Below, one piece after another: positions 1-12,432 of a stretch of 64,000 bases of DNA (position 1 is the stretch's first letter; every line of letters begins with the position of its first letter). The DNA is from JAMQKA01 sp034521835 (lineage in GTDB: Bacteria; Bacteroidota; Rhodothermia; Balneolales; Balneolaceae). The stretch covers positions 1 through 64,000 of the forward strand of contig JAXHMA010000001.1 of NCBI GenBank assembly GCA_034521835.1, in the 5' to 3' direction. Position numbers and translations under genes: made by a program. Below the pieces are notes generated by a model. It searched no databases and was not told where the DNA came from. It was given only the letters and a program-made list of their open reading frames with translations.

Positions 1-277
1 GTTTGCGCGATACTTCAGCTACGTATTGCTAGTACCTTTGTAATAGCCGCATCGCTGTCTGCCTCAAAGATAATATTTCCGTCATCAAGGTAGGTGTGCA
101 GCCATACTTGTGCCTGGCAACCGCGGACCAGGTTATCCTCAATTTTATGCTCTTCAGCGAGCGGGGCAGCTCCCGACCAAGCTCTATGATATACTTGTAG
201 CGCTCGGTCCAGTCGCTTAGTGCTTGGAACTCATTCAAGATCTGTTGCTGTGTGTCTAGTATGTCAGGCATAGACAT
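1..277 (-). CDS. sufE: SufE family Fe-S sulfur acceptor (frameshifted, runs to window edge)
   Basis: SufE accepts persulfide sulfur from the cysteine desulfurase SufS and stimulates Fe-S cluster assembly in the cytoplasm. The first 35 or so residues read in one frame and contain the SufE signature DWTERYKYIIELGRELP. The frame then changes near position 165, where one C appears to be missing from a C run. The next frame continues with EDNLVRGCQAQVWLH, which holds the conserved acceptor Cys, and FEADSDAAITK. The last third of the roughly 140-residue family is not seen; either a second indel near position 25 or the window edge removes it. No sufS is visible here. Confidence 0.8.
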
Positions 278-334
278 CCTTCAATTTTATTTAAAAGTAA
301 AGATAAGAAGAAAAACGAAGGATATTAATAGAGA

Positions 335-1596
335 TTAAACGGTAGCTTTATGTTTGTGAGCCAAGCTTACCGCTCCACAAATATAGGTAATAGACTCGTT
401 GTCTGTTTCAAATTCGGGCTTTGCATAATCAACTACCTCAACATATTCATCTTCAGCATTTTTAACCCGATAGGTGCAGGTGCAGCTTTTCCCTTTGAGC
501 GTCTCCTTAAAGTGATCTTTCACTTTGTCCACATCGGCAGGATGGATAAATTCCTTGTAGCCACCTTTCTGTTGGACTTTTTCGGGAGATATACCCGTGA
601 ATACAGGGAATTCCTCGGAAACTGTTTCAAACACGGGCTCACCATTATTTATTTTCAGCCGGTAGGTAAATTCCGAGGCTTTGTTAAAAATACGAGTAAA
701 ATCCTGGTTTCGTTGCTTCAGTGTATCGACGATACGTTTTTGCATCGAAATGTTGTTAACTTCGGCGCGGATTAGGGGACCTTCTTTAAGATCAGCAACT
801 CGGTTTTACCCTCTACCTGGATCGCTACACCGGTTTTGTGACGGATTATTCCTTTAAACTGCCGCCCTCCAAAGTTAGCTTCGCCGGCACCGTCATCAAA
901 TCGTTCTTTTAGGGAATTGCGGAACTTTTTCGGAAATAGATCCCAAACCTTGAATTTTTTTAGCTCATTCTTGGAGTACCCAACAAGGTTGCGAAAGGAT
1001 TTGTTAGCCATTACAATATTCCCTTGCATATCTACATCCACAATTGTTTTATGCGATGTTTCGCGCAGTTGATCGAATTCTTGGTTGGTATCGATCACGA
1101 TTTTTTCGGCGCGCTTACGCTCACTGATATCATGCTGATAGGATACCCAGTGGGTCAGGTTCCCCTCCTCATCCGTCAGTGGATGGATATCCCACTGGTT
1201 GATAAATTCAGAGCCATCTTTCCGATAGTTGACTGCCTGGCCAAAAAATGCTTTTCCCTTCTTAAGACGTTTCTTCAGTCGATCAAGAACGGCACGGTCA
1301 GTTTTAGGCCCCTGAAGAATGCGCGGTGTTTTACCGATTACTTCATGTTTACTGTAGCCGGTCATTTTTTCGAATCCATCGTTTACGTATACAATGCGCG
1401 GACCCGGTTCTTCAAGGCTAAGTTCGGTGATGAGGATGGAGTCGTAATCATTTTCAATGGCCGCTTCAAGCAGCTCAAGGTGCGACTCAAATTTATCTCT
1501 CTCTTCCTGTAGTTGTGTGAACAACTGCTCTAGCTTTTGCTGAGCATTCTCATTCTTGCTGAGTTCCTCAATTTTTTCTTTCCAGTTCGACTCCAT
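335..1596 (-). CDS. PAS-only sensory protein (three PAS domains, no output domain)
   Basis: Soluble sensory protein. The first 275 residues hold a coiled-coil start, one PAS domain (about residues 45-165, with the LOV-like string GKTPRILQGPKTD followed by a PAC segment ending SYQHDISERKRAE) and a second PAS domain (about 170-275). The frame then shifts near position 775-785 and continues into a third PAS domain (MQKRIVDTLKQRNQDF onward) ending at 335. I read one gene of about 420 residues. In the LOV-like PAS the photoactive Cys position is Pro, so flavin-Cys photochemistry is not expected. No kinase, cyclase or GGDEF domain follows, so it may act through a partner kinase such as those at 25-41 kb. 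The ligand is unknown. Confidence 0.75.
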
Positions 1597-1917
1597 GTTC
1601 CTGATCTTTTCGTCTCTGTTTATGGTTTAAGCGGTATGAACATCTAGTTTGTTCTATATCATTCCATCTACTAAAATTTTTTTAGAACTTTTTCGTTCCG
1701 GCCACCGGCAATAAGAAGGTGATATTCCGCTAATTGACTGCATCTCAAATGGGTACTTTATGTCCGGTTACAGGCATTTTTTAATCAAATTTTCCACGCT
1801 TTAAATGATGGTTGCCTGCCTCGCCTGCATTTCTCACCAAGAAATTGGTTCAGCTGCAAGGCGAAGGCAAAATGGTAAGCGAAACGTATGTTCATTTATC
1901 AGTTGAGCGGGCGATTT

Positions 1918-3226
1918 CTATCTTCGAGGCAGCAGACGGGACAATTTCGCAGCCCGCCACAGAGTGTTACAGTCTTCAGGATCTTTATAATCAATGGACC
2001 TGGTGCGAGTCATGGCTTTACAGGAATTTTTAAACAAATTCACGTGAGAAATGAAGGCTGATTGCTTAAGCAATAATTTTGCGATGGTATTGAGCTGCAT
2101 GTTAGAAGTCCCTTCATAAATTTTGCCGATTTTTGAATCGCGATAAAACTTCTCAACCGGATATTCCTTTACATATCCATACCCTCCAAACAGGTCCACT
2201 GCCTGGGAAGATACCCGCTCTGCCACCTCCGAGGAATGGTACTTCGCCATCGCCGCTTCTTTGGTAAACGGCTGGTCATTCTCCTTCATCCGCGCGGCGT
2301 TGTAGACCAGCAGGCGGGCGGTTTCGATCTACAGTTGCCATTTTGGCCAGCTGGAACTGAACGCCCTGGAACTCCGATATCGCTTTGTCGAATTGCTTGC
2401 GCTCCTGGGTGTAGCTCAGCGCGGCGTTAAACGCTCCCTGGGCAATGCCAATCATCTGCGCACCGATGCCGATGCGCCCTTCGTTGAGCGTTTCCATGGC
2501 CACTTTATACCCGTTGCGGCTTTGCCGGAGTATTTTCTTTGGGCACTTGACAATTTTCAAGCAAAATCTCGCAGGTTGAACTGGCCCGGATGCCCAGCTT
2601 TTTTTCTTTGCCGGAAACGGAGAAACCGTCATATTCGCGTTCCACAATAAAAGCGGTGATGCCTTTGTAACCCGCTTCGGGATTGAGCGTGGCAAACACG
2701 ATAAATATTTCGGCCTCGGCCGGCATTGGTGATCCACAACTTGGAGCCGTTGAGCAGGTAGTGATCCTCTTTCTCCACAGCACTGGTTTTCATGGAAAAC
2801 GCATCACTCCCGGAATCAGACTCCGATAGGCAGTAAGCCCCCACTTTGTTGGTAGCTAACTGGGGCAAATATTTTTCCAATAGCAGGTCACTCCCCCAGC
2901 GTAAAAATGCATTATTGACCAACGTGTTCTGCACATCCATAAAGACGGCGGCAGAGGCATCCACCTTTGAAATTTCTTCAATAGCCAGAATCGACATAAA
3001 GAAGCTTCCGCCAACCCCGCTGAACTTTTCAGGAATTTCGATACCCATCAATCCCATTTCACAAAAAATCCTTAATCAACTCGGGATCCAGCTTGGCATT
3101 TTCATCCATCTCTTCCACTTTTGGCTTGATGGAAGACTCGGCAAAATCGGCCGCGGCCTCCTTCAGCATGCGTTCATCTTCGGTGAGGTCGGTGAGAGGA
3201 GCTATACCCTGGGTTAGATGTTCCAT
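1918..3226 (-). CDS. Acyl-CoA dehydrogenase (four or more frameshifts)
   Basis: FAD-dependent acyl-CoA dehydrogenase catalysing alpha,beta-desaturation of acyl-CoA. It is translated from MEHLTQGIAPLTDLTEDER at 3226. Family hallmarks appear in successive frames: LMGIEIPEKFSGVGG, the flavin loop YCLSESDSGSDA with LWITNA, GRIGIGAQMIGIAQGAFNAAL, and the C-terminal FGGYGYVKEYPVEKFYRD and IYEGTSNMQ. Frame changes fall near 3062 (short T run), 2735, 2540 and 2330. The reading frame runs about 45 residues beyond the usual C-terminus, so another indel near 2050 may hide the true stop at about 2031. It is divergent from mutA, which fits propionyl-CoA-yielding fatty-acid or branched-chain degradation. 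Short-chain specificity is a guess. Confidence 0.85.
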
Positions 3227-3395
3227 AAATCTGAAATATGGTTGATGAAAAACTATACGTGCACAAGATTAATGCTGTAAACCATGATATCCATTTTCGA
3301 ATTTAGTTTACAACTTTTAAATGAATCAATCCCTGTGGTGTGCTGTTATTATTTTGCAAGTGGGATAATTTTTTTATCAATAAGATATTGGTGCT

Positions 3396-5421
3396 ATGAG
3401 TAAAAATGAAGCTAAAAAGGAAAAGCCGTTATTTGATGAATTTCCTCCTGTCTACTAAAGAAGAATGGGAACGGGTGATCGAGGAGGATCTGAAGGGGGA
3501 GGACTACAAGCAGAAGCTCAAGTGGGAAACCGGTGAGGGCATCGAGGCGTTGCCTTTTTATCGCCAGGAGGATATGAAGGACCTGGAGCACACCCACCCG
3601 ATCCCCCATCCAGATAAGGAGAAAAACGAGTGGCAGATTTGTCAACCTATTTTTGAGCAGGATGTATCTGAGGCCAATAAAGCAGCACGGTCTGCGGTGG
3701 AAAGCGGGGCAGAAGCGCTGAAATTTGAATTTAACCTGATGCGAACGGAAGGCGGCCTCGGCGGCGACCTGAAGGGCACGGCGATTCAAAACCAAGAAGA
3801 TTTCAGTACACTTTTTGAGGGAATTGATATCGCTGATATGCCCTTGAAATTTGATTCCGGATTGGGCACGCTGCTGCTACTTGCGATGCTGCAGAATGAG
3901 ATAGAAAATCGTGAAATAGAGCCTGCTTCTGTTGATGCTGCCTTTATGTATGATCCCTATGCCTATATGGCCCGAAAAGGTCAGTTGCCCAAACTGGAAC
4001 AGGATTTCCTTGATGAGTCGGTTCAAATGGTTTCATATTGTAGCCGACATTTGAAGGGCGTGCGCTGTCTTGGCGTTGATGGACGGTTATGGCACAATGC
4101 CGGTGCTTCAATTGTCGAAGAACTAGCCCTTGCCCTGGCTACAGGCAGCGAATACCTGGCCAAGCTCTCCGAGCGAGAGTTGTCGATTGATGAGATCGCC
4201 TCACATATCCATTTTTCATTTGCCATCGGCAGCAATTATTTCCTGGAAATTGCCAAGTTTCGGGCTTTTAGAATCCTCTGGGAAAAAGTGGTAAAAGCAT
4301 ACGAACCCGAGAAAGAGTCCTCAACCCTGGCTTATGTTCATGGCGAAACCTCCCGGTGGAACAAGCCGATCTACGATCCCTACACCAATATGCTTCGCAC
4401 TACCACCGAGGGTATGTCGGCCGCTATTGCGGGGTGCGACTCCATCAGCATCAATCCGTTTAACCTTTCTGGTCAAACGCCGGATGAATTTGGGCAGCGT
4501 ATCGCCCGGAACACTCAGATCATTTTTAAGGAAGAAGCCTATCTGAACCAAGTGCATGATCCTGCAGCGGGCTCTTACTATATGGAAAAATTAACTGATA
4601 AGATTGCGGCCGCCTCGTGGGAAATATTCCAGGAGTTGGAAAAACAGGGTGGTATTTTCAAGGCGATAACCAACGGTACGGTTGCAACAATGATCGAGGA
4701 GTCAGTACAAAAGCATGACCAGGCTATTGCAGAACGTGGACGCATTTTTGTGGGAACCAACCAGTATCCCAATGAAGAGGATAAAATGGCTGAAAAAATA
4801 AAGCAGGCACATTCTACCGTTTCATTGAATGAGTCGGATCTGGACGTTGAAATCGATAAACGCATGATTGTTGAATCGGTGGCTAAAGCGTTTAGAAATG
4901 GTGCTGAGCTGGGAGACCTTGTACCCGGCCTTTTCGATCACGGCAAGCAGTTGTTTCGTGCTATCTATCCCTACCGCGGGACTGAAGCATTTGAAAAACT
5001 GCGTCTGGCTACCGAACAACATGTCACTACACCCACCGTGCTGATACTGCCGCTCGGTGATCGCAAAATGAGCAAAGCCCGCTCGACCTTCGCCTCCAAC
5101 TTCTTCGGGTGTGCGGGATATGAGATTAAAGAGCCAATTGGGTTCCAAAGTATGGATGAAGCAGTAGACAAAATTATCGAGGTGGATCCCGAAATCGTTG
5201 TTCTATGTAGCTCAGACCAAGAATATGAAGGGCTTGTTAAAGCACTCTGCACTAAGCTTGATCAGCTGGACAACAAGCCGATAGCTGTTTTGGCCAGCTA
5301 CCCAAAGGATCAGGTCGAATTCTACAAAGAGTTGGGTATCGATGCCTTTATCCATCGAAAATCAAACGTGCTGGAAACGCTCAAAGAGTTTCATCAAAAA
5401 CTCAAAATCGAAATTGATTAA
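3396..5421 (+). CDS. mutA: Methylmalonyl-CoA mutase small (beta) subunit
   Basis: Non-catalytic partner of MutB in the mutase that interconverts (R)-methylmalonyl-CoA and succinyl-CoA. I place the start at ATG 3396 because MSKNEAKKEKPLFDEFPPV matches the family N-terminus. About 2 nt are missing near 3453-3456, after which the frame continues STKEEWERVIEEDLKGEDY to the stop. The TIM-barrel part spans about residues 20-510. The C-terminal cobalamin-binding-like fold (about 545-670) has LGDRKMSKAR where an active subunit has DxHxxG, so it should not bind B12; this is typical of the small subunit. mutB follows 59 nt downstream. The roughly 170-bp gap to the divergent acyl-CoA dehydrogenase should hold both promoters. 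No cobalamin riboswitch was seen. Confidence 0.95.
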
Positions 5422-5480
5422 AAATGAAGAATGAAAACTGGGAAAGTGCACCAATTCTTCATTTTTAAATCCTAATTTTA

Positions 5481-7631
<2,151 letters not shown>

Positions 7632-7800
7632 TTGGGATAGTCCAATTTGCAAACTTGAACCAGTTTGTGAAATAGATCATTTGTATTGCCTTTTCTGTTT
7701 ATACCACAGAGTTGAACAGAGGAAGCACAAAATTTTACATAGAATTCCGCAATCTTAAGGAGTTTGAAATTATTTTTAGATTGAATGCACCAGCAAGTCT

Positions 7801-7940
7801 TCCCTTGAGGGGAGATGATAGATTTGAGACGTTCCTCAAATCTATCTGAGGGGTGTCAAACCACACTCTATCAGAACACCTCCCGCCCAAATTCCGAAAA
7901 CCCGCGAAATTCGGGCACCCTCCTCATGGAGGAATTTTAA
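7801..7940. repeat. Palindromic intergenic element between mutB and the DUF559 gene
   Basis: The 7632-7959 gap contains no supported gene. It holds a perfect 12-bp inverted repeat (GATAGATTTGAG at 7817-7828 and CTCAAATCTATC at 7835-7846, 6-nt loop). Around it are purine/pyrimidine-asymmetric strings such as CCCTTGAGGGGA and CTGAGGGGTG, and further on GAATTTCGCGGG-like and CCTCCTCATGGAGGA palindromic pieces. Similar short palindromic strings occur at 30.9 and 34 kb. The element precedes an inserted DUF559 gene inside an otherwise compact metabolic operon, so it may be part of the inserted cassette. Confidence 0.6.
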
Positions 7941-7959
7941 AATTGCTAAAAATTTGCCG

Positions 7960-8397
7960 ATGGCTCGAAACGAAATTCTGCCATATAATCCTAAACTGAA
8001 ACCGCCAGCAAGAAAGCTAAGAAAGAATATGACTTTCTGGGAGGTATTGCTATGGCAAAAAATCAGGAAAAGAGCTTTAGGTGTTCAATTTCACCGACAA
8101 GTATCTATTCTTAATTATATTGTCGATTTTTACTGCCATGAATTAAAGCTGGCAATCGAAGTGGATGGAGTAACGCATTTGCATCCGGAAGTCAGTGTCT
8201 CAGATCTAAATCGCCAAAAAGAAATTGAAAAGCTGGGAATAAGTTTTCTTAGATTTGAAGACATAGAAATCAAAGAAAGTATGGATGAAGTTCTGGATTC
8301 TATAAGAGTGTTGGATCGATGGCAATATTTAAAATTTTATCTTTTCTTCGCACCCTTTGTGGTTAAATCTTATACTGGACTAAAACTAAGCAAATAG
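7960..8397 (+). CDS. DUF559 endonuclease-like protein
   Basis: Small DUF559 protein (about 145 residues) of the PD-(D/E)XK/Vsr-like fold. The visible signature is MTFWEVLLWQKIRKRALGVQFHRQ, then YIVDFYCHELKLAIEVDGVTH and LGISFLRFEDIEI, which supplies the D, E-x-D and late acidic residues of the nuclease core. I prefer ATG 7960 (MARNEILPYN) over the in-frame TTG at 7954. Members are often annotated as endonuclease domain-containing proteins; their biological role is poorly known. It interrupts the mutB-meaB operon and ends 4 nt before the meaB start, so meaB may be translationally coupled to it. The palindromic DNA upstream suggests transfer as a unit. Confidence 0.85.
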   Translation: MARNEILPYNPKLKPPARKLRKNMTFWEVLLWQKIRKRALGVQFHRQVSILNYIVDFYCHELKLAIEVDGVTHLHPEVSVSDLNRQKEIEKLGISFLRFEDIEIKESMDEVLDSIRVLDRWQYLKFYLFFAPFVVKSYTGLKLSK

Positions 8398-8401
8398 CCT
8401 T

Positions 8402-9481
8402 TTGCCTGACTCTAATAGTAAAACCGAATCAACATCGCGAAACCAAGATGGTACCACAAGCTCCATCAATCCCAGGGGACTAAAACGCCTTAAAAAACGG
8501 CGTAAAAAGCTTACTGTTGAAGATTATGTGGAAGGCATTTTGGAAGGCGACCGTACCATCCTCAGCCGGGCCATTACATTAATTGAGAGCTCTCGGCAAG
8601 AACATCGCCAGCAGGCGGAGGAGATCATTGAACGATGTATGCCGCATACCGGAAATTCCATCAGAGTCGGCATTACAGGTGTACCGGGCGTGGGGAAGAG
8701 CACTTTTATTGAGGCACTTGGTAACCATATTATTGAAGAGCAGAAGCGGAAGCTGGCGGTGCTGGCGATCGATCCCAGCAGCACCAAAACCAAGGGCAGC
8801 ATCCTGGGGGACAAAACCCGGATGGAAACGTTGGCTAATAATGAAAACGCCTACATTCGTCCTTCCCCGACCGCCGGCTCGCTGGGTGGCGTAGCTCGTA
8901 AAACGCGTGAAACGATCTACCTCTGCGAGGCTGCTGGCTACGATGCGATTTTCATCGAGACGGTAGGTGTGGGGCAATCCGAAACAGCCGTGCACTCCAT
9001 GGTCGATTTCTTCCTGCTGCTGATGCTGGCGGGGGCGGGTGACGAGCTACAGGGTATTAAACGCGGCATCATGGAGATGGCTGATGCGATCGCCATTAAT
9101 AAAATTGACAGCAGCGATCCCACGCAGGTAAAACAGGCAGTGCGTGAATATAAAAATGCACTGCACCTGTATCCCGAGCCGGAATCGGGCTGGGGACCCA
9201 ACGTGACGACCTGTTCAGCGACTACAGGTGAGGGTATCGAAAAGATTTGGGGATTTATAGATGAGTATGAAAACCAGACCAAAAACAGCGGTTATTTTAA
9301 GGTAAAAAGGAAGCGACAGGCGCAGAACTGGATGCATGAATCGATACAGAACCGTTTGTTGGATAAGTTTTATAATGATCCGAAGGTCAAAAAGAAGCTG
9401 GAACAGGTAGAACAAAAAGTGCTGGATGGAGAGATAAGTTCATTCAAGGCAGCTAATATTTTGCTAGATTTGTTCAAGTAA
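8402..9481 (+). CDS. meaB: Methylmalonyl-CoA mutase-associated G-protein chaperone MeaB/ArgK
   Basis: P-loop GTPase that protects methylmalonyl-CoA mutase from inactivation and gates loading of adenosylcobalamin. The Walker A motif GVPGVGKST lies at about residues 93-101, followed by AIDPSSTKTKGSILGDK, ETVGVGQSE (switch/Walker B region) and AINKIDSSD (NKxD-type base recognition). The C-terminal helical dimerisation part is present. At 359 residues it is slightly longer than average because of a 35-residue Ser/Thr- and Lys/Arg-rich N-terminus. No ATG is available at the expected place; TTG 8402 is the likely start, 4 nt after the DUF559 stop. Confidence 0.95.
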   Translation: MPDSNSKTESTSRNQDGTTSSINPRGLKRLKKRRKKLTVEDYVEGILEGDRTILSRAITLIESSRQEHRQQAEEIIERCMPHTGNSIRVGITGVPGVGKSTFIEALGNHIIEEQKRKLAVLAIDPSSTKTKGSILGDKTRMETLANNENAYIRPSPTAGSLGGVARKTRETIYLCEAAGYDAIFIETVGVGQSETAVHSMVDFFLLLMLAGAGDELQGIKRGIMEMADAIAINKIDSSDPTQVKQAVREYKNALHLYPEPESGWGPNVTTCSATTGEGIEKIWGFIDEYENQTKNSGYFKVKRKRQAQNWMHESIQNRLLDKFYNDPKVKKKLEQVEQKVLDGEISSFKAANILLDLFK

Positions 9482-9633
9482 ATGATTCAGGACAATTTTA
9501 TCATGAAATATAATCCCCCCCAATCATTCCCCTGGAATAGAGTTTTACATTTACGGGAAGAGAAATCCAACAATTAAATCAGATCCAAATATTTTGATTA
9601 CCCTTCTTCGCAGTTGATTTCTAATAAAACAGG

Positions 9634-10527
9634 TTACTGAACAGAAAGTCGCACATCTCCATCATCGGTGTTGATTCGAACGCGGGCGTTACCACCCCGC
9701 AAGCGGTATTCATTATAATCTTCGCTTGATCGCGTCTCCTCAAATTCCGAGCCGGCGGATACGTTTATCTCATCGTGATCTATCCATATTTCCCCACCGC
9801 CACCGAGTACTATAAAATCGATGCTTCCATCGTCTGAAGAGAAATTATAATCGCCATCATCTGCCAGCGTTGTGGCCAAGTGAATATCCGCATCATCCAT
9901 ATCCACATGTACGCGGCTGAACTGACCGCTCCTGATGTCCGCTTCCCCATCGTCAATGTCGATATTTAGCAGGCCATAACCGCCGTCCATGAACAGTTCG
10001 CCGTCATCAAGGTCAAAATCAAATTCTTCGCCCTGGCACCTGTTGAGCGTAATTTCGCTGTCATCTGCATCTACGTTGATCGAGCCGTGGATGTTTGTAA
10101 TTTCATAAGTGTCGTCATCTCCATCGAGGTTCAAATTAACACCCTGGGGTACCTCAATCCGGATAGTGTAGTCCTCTTTCATCACGCCTAGATTAATATT
10201 GAAGCTGGAGTTCCTTGGTTTTTCCTGAATGATCAGATTTCCGCCGCGTTCGGTAACTTGCATCTCAAACTTTTCTTTGTCTCCCAGGGTAAGGCCTTCA
10301 ATCTTGAGGTGGTAATCAACAACCAAACGGACATCATTTCGATCAGAGCCGGTAATTTCAACGATATCCGCATCATCACTCTGCAGCTCAATCGTTCCGT
10401 TTTTATCGATTGAATAGGTCTGATTCAAATTATAGTTATCGGTTTTCTGGGCTGCTACTATGGATGTTAGTCCAAATAACAACAATAGTGCAGAAATTAC
10501 GGAAAAAGATACGCTATAAATCTTCAT
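9634..10527 (-). CDS. Exported DUF4097-type beta-strand repeat protein
   Basis: Exported protein of 297 residues with a signal peptide (about residues 1-26, ending SIVAAQ). It is built of short acidic beta-strand repeats with recurring DDGE, DDAD and DDSE turns (for example INVDADDSEITLNRCQGE and LNIDIDDGEADIRSGQF). This is the DUF4097/putative adhesin pattern of parallel beta-helix-like proteins found at the Bacteroidota surface or periplasm. It is very acidic, compatible with a halophilic host. The gene converges with meaB and is read away from cdaA. The molecular role is unknown; adhesion or a structural role is only inference. Confidence 0.75.
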   Translation of the reverse strand: MKIYSVSFSVISALLLLFGLTSIVAAQKTDNYNLNQTYSIDKNGTIELQSDDADIVEITGSDRNDVRLVVDYHLKIEGLTLGDKEKFEMQVTERGGNLIIQEKPRNSSFNINLGVMKEDYTIRIEVPQGVNLNLDGDDDTYEITNIHGSINVDADDSEITLNRCQGEEFDFDLDDGELFMDGGYGLLNIDIDDGEADIRSGQFSRVHVDMDDADIHLATTLADDGDYNFSSDDGSIDFIVLGGGGEIWIDHDEINVSAGSEFEETRSSEDYNEYRLRGGNARVRINTDDGDVRLSVQ

Positions 10528-10606
10528 ATGTACCTGGATTTGGTTTTGATTGCTGGGCAGGAAAGCACTACGAAAATTGCGAAGAAATGTTTAGCAAAGC
10601 TGACCG

Positions 10607-11424
10607 TTAATTCAGGTTTAACTCCGATTTTGTAGATGAAAAGGCCATATCATTTTCATCCATTTTTTCTTCCCCGAGGGTCTGCTGCATTTCGGCGCGC
10701 AGTTTTTGGATGGTGAGTCCGCTGGTTAGGGAGCCGTTGCGTGCTACGGAGATACGCCCGGTTTCTTCGGATACGATGACTACAAATACGCTATTGGTTT
10801 CTGTGATACCAACGGCCGCCCGGTGACGCGTTCCAAATACCGAGGAGAGATTAGGATTTTGTGAAATGGGCAGGTAACAACTGGCCGCCACGATGCGGTT
10901 ATTGCGGATCACTACAGCGCCGTCGTGCAGGGGGCTCGTTTTGTTGAAGATTGATTCCATAAGCTCGCTGTTGACGCGGGCATCAAGTTTTACGCCCACA
11001 TCAACCAGGTCTTGCAGGGAGGAGGAGCGTGCAAAAACGATAAGCGCTCCTGTTTTTGAATGCGACATATTTCGCACCGCCTCAATTACCTCATCGATTA
11101 CCGTGTCAGAATTGGAGCGATAGAAAAAGCGATCCAGGTTGGTATTTTGCCCCAAGCTGTATAGCAGCTTTCGGATCTCCGGCTGGAAGATAATAAACAC
11201 CGCCAGCACTCCCACATCCAAGATGCTGCGCAGGATAAAGTTGATGGTTGTCAGCCCGAGGCACTCACCAGCGCGTTGATGATGATGATGAATACCAGTC
11301 CTACGGCTGCCTGAATGGCAAATGATCCCCGAATCCACCGGTACAGGTAGAACAGGATGAAGGCGATAATCATCACCTCGAAAAAATCCTTAATTCCAAA
11401 TTCGAGAAATCCGACGGGAATCAC
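10607..11424 (-). CDS. cdaA: Diadenylate cyclase CdaA (one frameshift)
   Basis: Membrane-bound enzyme that condenses two ATP into c-di-AMP, the messenger controlling potassium and osmolyte transport. Translation from GTG 11424 (VIPVGFLEFGIKDFFEVM) gives three N-terminal membrane segments. The frame changes near 11260, after INALVSASG, and continues LTTINFILRS into the DAC domain. The catalytic signatures are SPLHDGAVVI (DGA) and GTRHRAAVG (RHR). The C-terminal tail is Ser-rich. folP lies just upstream on the same strand (54 nt gap); a folP-cdaA pairing is common in Bacteroidota and supports the call. Osmotic adaptation would fit a saline habitat. Confidence 0.92.
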
Positions 11425-11478
11425 GTTTGTATTGGTTAATGATTAAAAAAATGCCTGTTTAAGCTGAAATTCCAGCTT

Positions 11479-12335
11479 CTAAACTTTAGCTAATGCATTA
11501 TACACTAAAACGGAGTCTTTTGCTTCGCGCACGTCATGAACGCGCAGAATATTGCGCCTTTCATTAACGCATGGTAGTGCACTGATATAGTGCCGATCAG
11601 CCTGCCGCCGACCTCCCGGTCATTCAAAATTTGGTTGAGCATTGACTTTCGTGATGCTCCAACCATCAGCGGAAAACCGAGATCGGAAAAATGGTCCAGA
11701 TTCGCAAGTATCTTAAGGTTGTGTTCCAGTGTCTTTCCGAAGCCTATGCCGGGATCAAGCACCAGGTTCTGCACGCCTTTTGATTTTGCCAGGGCCGACT
11801 GTTTTTGAAAATAATTGTAGAGGTCATCGAGCACGTTATCATAGCTCGGATCTTTCTGCATGGTTTTTGGGTTACCCTGGGAGTGCATCAGAATATATGC
11901 CGCTCTGTATTCCGCACACAGGTCAGCCAGCCGGGGTTCTTTCTGCAGCCCGCTTATATCATTTACGATGTGCACGCCACGGTCGAGCGCTTTCTTGGCA
12001 ACATTGTATTTAGTTGTATCAATTGAGAAAATTGTTCCCGGAAATTCCGGGATGGCACGTTCCAGGATCGGCAGCACGCGTTCTATCTCTTGGTCTTCGG
12101 TCACTGGCTCGGAGCCTGGTCGTGTGGATTCTCCACCCACATCAATGATAGAGGCACCCTGGCCAATCATCAGTCCGATATGACCCAGAGCGCTGTCTAA
12201 GTCATTATATTGTCCGCCATCAGAGAACGAATCTGGCGTAGCATTGAGTATGCCCATGATTGTGGGCGTAGAGAGGTCAAGCTGCTTGTCACGGCACTTT
12301 AACTGTTTTAAGTCTGATAGTATCGAATTTTCCAA
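11479..12335 (-). CDS. folP: Dihydropteroate synthase (C-terminal frameshift)
   Basis: Condenses 7,8-dihydropterin pyrophosphate with p-aminobenzoate in folate biosynthesis. The TIM-barrel signatures are clear: MGILNATPDSFSDGG near residue 27, IIDVGGESTRPGS, SIDTTKYNVAKKAL, NDISGL, DPGIGFGKTLEHN and VGASRKS. One base is missing near 11550. Reading through it restores the usual C-terminus NILRVHDVREAKDSVLVYN and a stop at 11479. The corrected protein is about 285 residues, normal for the family. It lies upstream of cdaA on the same strand. Confidence 0.93.
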
Positions 12336-12432
12336 ATTATGCGCTGGTATGGTGCTGGTTACTGCGTTAAAATAAACTACAATTATTTAACGTAAGAACG
12401 TAAAAACATCTTTTACAGGATGGCCGCCTCAA

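Noticed and set aside
1024..1512. 162-codon plus-strand frame antisense to the PAS protein
   Set aside because: Shadow of PAS codons; the opposite strand has a clear PAS/PAC signature.
1812..2033. 73-codon plus-strand frame near the end of the acyl-CoA dehydrogenase
   Set aside because: No similarity, and it overlaps the dehydrogenase C-terminal region on the other strand.
3227..3395. Cobalamin riboswitch upstream of mutA
   Set aside because: No B12-box-like GCCACTG string or long structured leader; the gap is short and AT-rich.
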